Shown here in pieces: positions 29,721 through 34,310 of a DNA stretch of 34,310 bases. The stretch is from contig JAANBB010000420.1 of NCBI GenBank assembly GCA_014621425.1, positions 1-34,310 on the forward strand, given 5' to 3'. The translations under genes were made by a program, and so were the position numbers. The DNA comes from Cylindrodendrum hubeiense (lineage: Eukaryota; Ascomycota; Sordariomycetes; Hypocreales; Nectriaceae). The notes beneath the pieces are model-generated. The model saw nothing but the letters and a program-made list of their open reading frames with translations. It was not told where the DNA came from and did no database searches. The first letter of the stretch is position 1; each line of letters starts with the position of its first letter.

Positions 29721-31385
29721 ATGTCGATGATTACGGCCGCACAATGGGTCCCTCGGGGCTTTGCGGCGCCTTTCCCTCAGAAGTACACTCTAGACGAGAC
29801 TGAGTTCGAAAGGATAGCAGGGCTTGCCAAACTCCAGCTTGACGACGCCGAAGAGGATCTCAAGGACGCCCAAGATGAGGAAAACGGTGTCGAGGGCAAT
29901 GGAAACCAGGACGATGACGATGAGATGAAGGACGACAGCGAGAAGCCTGCTAAAAAGACCAAGTGTGTATCTCTCAATCAACAACGGCTTACAAGAAACT
30001 AACCCAGCCCAACCAGGATTCCCGTCGACGATGACGACCTGAAAGAGTACGACCTAGAACACTACGATGACGACGATGAGGATTTCCCCGGCAACGGCGA
30101 GGGAATGGCCATGTTTGGAAACGTGAAAAAGCTGGCCTACTACGAGTCCAACAAGGAGGACCCCTACATCACACTCGCCGACAATGAGGACGAGGACGAG
30201 GATCGAGAAGAGCTCCAGGTCCTGGCGACAGACAACCTGATCCTGTCTGCCAAGGTCGAGGACGAGATGGCGCATCTCGAAGTCTACGTGTACGAAGACG
30301 AGGCGGATAACCTCTACGTTCACCACGACATCATGCTGCCCGCGATCCCTCTGTGCGTCGAATGGATCGACATGCCCGTCAACAAGGCCGGCGTGGACAA
30401 GAATGCCACTGGCAACTTCGTGGCCATCGGCACCATGGACCCCGATATTGAGGTCTGGGACCTGGACACCATCGACTGCATGTACCCCAATGCCATCCTG
30501 GGCCAGGGCGGCAATTCAGAGGCCGAGAAGCCCAAGAAGAAGAAGAAGAAGGCCAAGAAGGCCAATGAGGAGTACCACGTTGATGCCGTCCTTTCGCTGG
30601 CCGCGAACCGAAAGCATCGCAACCTTCTGGCCTCTGCATCGGCCGACAAGACTGTCAAGCTGTGGGATCTGCACACGACCAAGTGCGCCAAGTCGTACAC
30701 CTACCACACTGACAAGGTGTGCTCCCTGGCATGGCATGCGGTTGAGTCGACCGTATTGCTAAGCGGAAGTTACGACCGAACCATTGTCGCTGCGGACATG
30801 CGAGCACCGGACGCAAAGCCCAACCGATGGGGAGTGGAGAGCGATGTCGAGAATGTGCGATGGGATCCCCATGACTCCAACTACTTCTTCGTCTCGACGG
30901 AGAACGGTATCATCCACTACCACGACATCCGAAATGCGCCATCGGACCCCACGGCGACGAAGTCGGTCTGGACGCTGCAGGCCCACGACGAGTCCGTCTC
31001 GTCGTTTGACATCAACAGCGTCGTTCCCGGCTTCATGGTTACGGGATCGACCGACAAGACTGTGAAGCTATGGAACATCCAGGCAACGGGACCCTCGGTG
31101 GTGGTCTCTCGCAACCTCGATGTTGGCAAGGTCTTCTCGACAACCTTTGCCCCCGATCCCGAGGTCGCCTTCCGACTGGCCGTGGCTGGTAGCAAGGGAA
31201 CCATGCACGTGTGGGATACTAGCACCAACGCCTCAGTCCGAAAGGCCTTTGCGCAAAGGGTCCCTGAAAACAGCGGGAAGGGTGATGACCGGCTGGTTGG
31301 TGTGGAGAATGACGACAGCAGTGACAGCGAGGATGAGGGCGGCGATGCTGGGGATAAGGAGGGCGATGATTCGATGGAGGATTGA
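29721..31385 (+). CDS. PWP1: Pwp1 WD-repeat ribosome-biogenesis protein
   Basis: Two exons, 29721-29962 and 30017-31385, give 536 aa (yeast Pwp1 is 576). The 54-bp intron has an ACTAAC branch point; splicing reads AKKTK-IPVDDDDLKEYDL. Family marks are the N-terminus MSMITAAQWVPRG, an acidic region at about 42-75, the YDDDDEDF block, then WD repeats with VWDLDTIDCMYPNAILG, SASADKTVKLWDL, SGSYDRTI, STENGIIHYHDIR, TGSTDKTVKLWNI and MHVWDTS. A Lys-rich run (KKKKKKAKKA) interrupts the second blade and may aid nucleolar targeting. The acidic tail ends DDSMED. Pwp1 acts in the nucleolus in 60S pre-ribosome assembly (ITS2/25S processing). Confidence 0.96.
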
Positions 31386-34310
31386 GAGGTGACCCCTGGG
31401 CATTGCCGAGGCGTCGGCTTCACAACCACGAAACTCCCCTTTTGGACGAGGACAGCTGAAAGGCGTATTGGGTGCAAGTCTCAGTCGAATTTGGTAACAC
31501 TGGTGATAGTCGAGCAGTGGACCAAAATAGGCGGCAATTAGATCAACGAGTGGCTCTAGTGTAAACAGCTTGGATGTTGCCGTGCCGGCGCGCACGCACG
31601 GGTGTTGTCAAAACTCGGGAGAGCTGGAGAAAAGAAGCCTAACTTGAAAAGTTGAATATAGATGCGTAGCTGAGGCTAAAGCAAAAGCAAGATCCTAAAA
31701 CACGATGGGGCAGTTTTGAGTGACTGGGGCCGGGGGTTGTCTTGGGCGTGCCGAGCGCATTGAGCTTCCCCCTGGCGCATCCCGCGTCCGATTGATGGAA
31801 ATCTGGGTGAAGCGACCCCGCCAGCCGAAAAGGCAACCATCAAAGCATCAAAGGAGAGTGTGAGAGTCTGTCTGTCTGATTGATCCATTGAGAAGCGAGT
31901 TGATTCAGTTGTTGGCGTCACGGAAATTGTCCCACATGCACAAAAGAAAGGCCATGGCGGTAGCTCGGTTAGAGCGCACATATGCATGCCTGCCCGTGAG
32001 CACTTTGCGCGTCTAATCAGAGAAATCAGCAGAGCGAGAGCGCCGGTGCCGAGCCCTGGCGCAAACATCGCACGGTAGTACCGGGGTCGTGGTGTATCGT
32101 GCTATGGAGTCGCAGGCGGTGCAAGGTGTGTGCACCTCGTCAATTGACAACGGGCGGACAGTCCGTTTCCAAGAATACACACACCACTCATGATTTGAGC
32201 TACTCGCCAATGTTTCCCCCTGTACGTGTGCAGCTCTGCAGACTTAGAAACAAGACCCAAGAAGGAGGGTTGGATTAGGATCGAGACTGTGATCATGCGT
32301 TTCGCAAACGGCGCGTTAAATGCGTAGAGTGAAGATCCCCCCCTCCAACTCCAGAATCTCCGGGAGGGCGCCTTCTGGCAGGGCCCGCTTGCGCAGGCAC
32401 GCGGCGACGGGACCGCCACGGCCGCCACCAGGGCCTGAAACAGAACGACGGTAGAGGCGTTGACACAGGGGTCCAATCAGCGTCGGCCGGCGGTTTCTCA
32501 ACGGGATCAGTCATGCAGTGTGGGCAAACTTTGGCCTCCTGGTGCGGCCAGGGCGGAGCTGGGAGGCCCTGAGCGATGCTGGGAAGTGATGGGGCGGACC
32601 AACCACGAGGGGCAGAGGCCCAGGGTCTCAGGGCTCTGAGGGCGCCTCAATCTTTCTCCGACACGGCCATGTCAGGGTTCATCTGGACAGGATGTTCGCG
32701 GGCTTTGGGAGGGAGGGCGAGCCAGCGATCTCAGGGGATCCCAGGGGAGCCGGGAGCAAGTGTGGGTGGGCAAGCGATCCCCGACCAGGGAGGGCAGAGA
32801 CACAGTTCATCCCATCCAGTGCAAACCCATAATGGCGTGGCATGGCTAACCGTGACCTGTCAGGCTGTCACTGTCGCACTGGCATACGGCAAACTGGCAC
32901 GCTGTTGGGCCAGTTAGTAGCCAAGATTCAGCGCCTGGCAGACGCACGATGCAGGTACAGTGTGCTGGACGAGCGACAACTCATCACCGCCGGAACCACG
33001 CCAGTCCCACGCCAGACAGGACGCTTGCCAGCGGACACCGGACAGGCGGGGAGCCGTGAGTGGGCGAGTCTCGGCGATAGCATCCATTAAAGTGTGTGCA
33101 TGTGTGATGCGATAGACTTTTCCCTGTCTTGCCCTTGACCTGCCGGAGCAGACACACGTCACTGGCTAGATTCGCGGTAGCGCGCGGGTCGGCCTCTTGG
33201 TCAATGGTCGGGTAGCGGACCAGAGTAGGGATGGTGGGCTGGCGGTGGGTTGTGATGGGTGGTAGTGGATGGTGGTGAGTGGTGGCGAGTGGTGGTTAGT
33301 TGTGGTTAGTTGACGCATGTCGGTCTGGTGGAGAGACCTGGCCCAACTTTGCCAACGTAACGTGCGATTGACGCTTGTCTAAGGGCCTCAGAGGCAGAGA
33401 GCACACCATAGACGGGGGAAGAATAAACGAGCGGGAAAAGGCCGCGCTCCCGCGCTGCCACGGTAGCTCGCATGATGTACTATGTAGGCAATGCCCAAAG
33501 AGCGTCTATGCCAGACCCGACGGCGAGTTCAGGACTGGTGGTTTTTGTCTTTGAGAGAACCAACAGGCGGTTGGATCGTTTTCGTAGTCGCCGAAGAGCA
33601 ATCAACTGAAGGCGTCCCTGACTGACGCCGGCACTGACGCCGACACTGGCTGGCACCGACAGACACTGACACCAACTCAGACACAACGCCGGCACTGGCG
33701 CTGAATGCCAGTTGCCTCCGCCGGGCCATCCCAACAGAGCCAACGCTGGGCATCCATCCCACCGTTCCAGTGGTGTCAGCGGGGTTTTTTGTCGTTGGCG
33801 CCGATGGGTTTTCACTCTCAGTCTTGTGCCGAACTCCCAAGAGAGGAGAAAGGGAGCAAAAGTGTCGAGGTGCAAGAGAGTGGATACTGGAACAGCAGGG
33901 GAACTCGCGGCCCCATTGGCCTCACATGACTAGCTGGCCGCCCCACCAAGAAACCCATGCTGGCGCGGAGCCGGGATGGGGCGACGGACTTCTCTTTGGG
34001 GCGATAGCCAGGGGGGGAGAGTCCGGGAGAGCGCACAAGACACCCTAGAAGGCCCTAGCACCCCAGCAGAAACAGACGGACGTGGGCGGGCGTCCTATCA
34101 CCCAGGCGATCCGGCCAACCAGAGGCGTGAAGAAATCGACCGGGGCACCCCGGCCCAAGCCCTGGGATCCCTGGAATCACTGGGAAACCCGCCAGGCCCG
34201 GTCAGTCCACCGCAGTGGGTGAAGCGGACGCTCTCTGCGCGCTCTCCCTCTGAACCCGCGCTACAGGGCCTGCCTGCGCCTTTTGCCTCTGGTCGTAGCG
34301 TCCCTCCCCC
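31386..34310. other. Gene-free stretch to the right edge
   Basis: No gene was recognised in 2.9 kb downstream of PWP1. The first few hundred bases hold its 3' UTR. The rest is GC-rich with overlapping small frames in all phases. A GT/G-rich low-complexity stretch lies at 33233-33313. An A-box-like sequence at about 31961-31976 is discussed among rejected items. The promoter of a gene beyond the window may begin at the right edge. Confidence 0.55.
33233..33313 (+). repeat. GTGGTGRGTGG-type low-complexity minisatellite
   Basis: About 80 bases built from irregular copies of GTGGTGAGTGGTGGCGAGTG-like units made almost only of G and T on the + strand, including GTGGTTAGTT twice in tandem. It is G-rich on one strand and could form G-quadruplex-like structures. 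It has no coding role that I can see. Confidence 0.7.

Noticed and set aside
31951..32062. tRNA-like sequence: A-box-like TAGCTCGGTTAGAGCGC with a GCTC/GAGC D-stem
   Set aside because: No proper B box (GGTTCRANYCC) follows, no seven-base T loop can be folded, and the anticodon arm would need an unusual intron. Treated as chance similarity.

Overview
The window is the end of a chromosome or contig from a filamentous ascomycete, most likely a Sordariomycete (Hypocreales is my guess). It opens with CCCTAA telomere repeats. The genes carry short introns of about 50-190 bp with GTRNGT donors and CTRAC/CTAAT branch points, coding DNA is rich in G/C at third positions, and intergenic DNA carries the TACCTACC/AGGTAGG words common in this group. 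The predicted proteins match fungal housekeeping families. All identifications come from recognising protein motifs by eye; no search was run.

Layout. 1-56: telomere. About 57-1250: AT-rich subtelomeric DNA with a long AG microsatellite. 1597-2490 (-): TVP23 Golgi membrane protein. 3190-4214 (+): CitE/CLYBL-type lyase, with an N and a frame break in this assembly. 4282-6709 (-): large unrecognised low-complexity protein. 6710-10241: no gene seen. 10242-11137 (+): glycine-rich RRM protein. 11827-12873 (-): ChaC/Gcg1 glutathione-degrading enzyme with an apparent 5-nt microexon. 14411-15572 (+): penta-EF-hand protein. 16126-17637 (-): metallo-beta-lactamase-fold-like protein with a proline-rich repeat insertion. 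17638-22226: gene-poor, with one possible broken gene near 19435. 22227-23945 (+): zinc-finger/RING-like protein. 24525-25734 (-): Tls1/C9orf78 homologue. 25997-26487 (+): acylphosphatase in five tiny exons. 26576-29500 (-): Prp16 DEAH helicase. 29721-31385 (+): Pwp1 WD-repeat ribosome-biogenesis factor. 31386-34310: no gene seen.

There is no operon or obvious biosynthetic cluster. Genes are arranged in convergent and divergent pairs: TVP23/CLYBL, TLS1/acylphosphatase and PRP16/PWP1 share upstream regions, while CLYBL/hypothetical, RRM/GCG1, PEF/MBL, ZnF/TLS1 and acylphosphatase/PRP16 converge. Several genes act in RNA metabolism (PRP16, TLS1 homologue, RRM protein, PWP1). The most unusual points are conserved housekeeping genes starting about 1.6 kb from telomere repeats, the cluster of micro-exons (5, 12, 13 and 16 nt), the repeat-bearing insertion in the MBL-like protein, and a possible broken gene near 19435. 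I did not find a convincing new multi-gene system.
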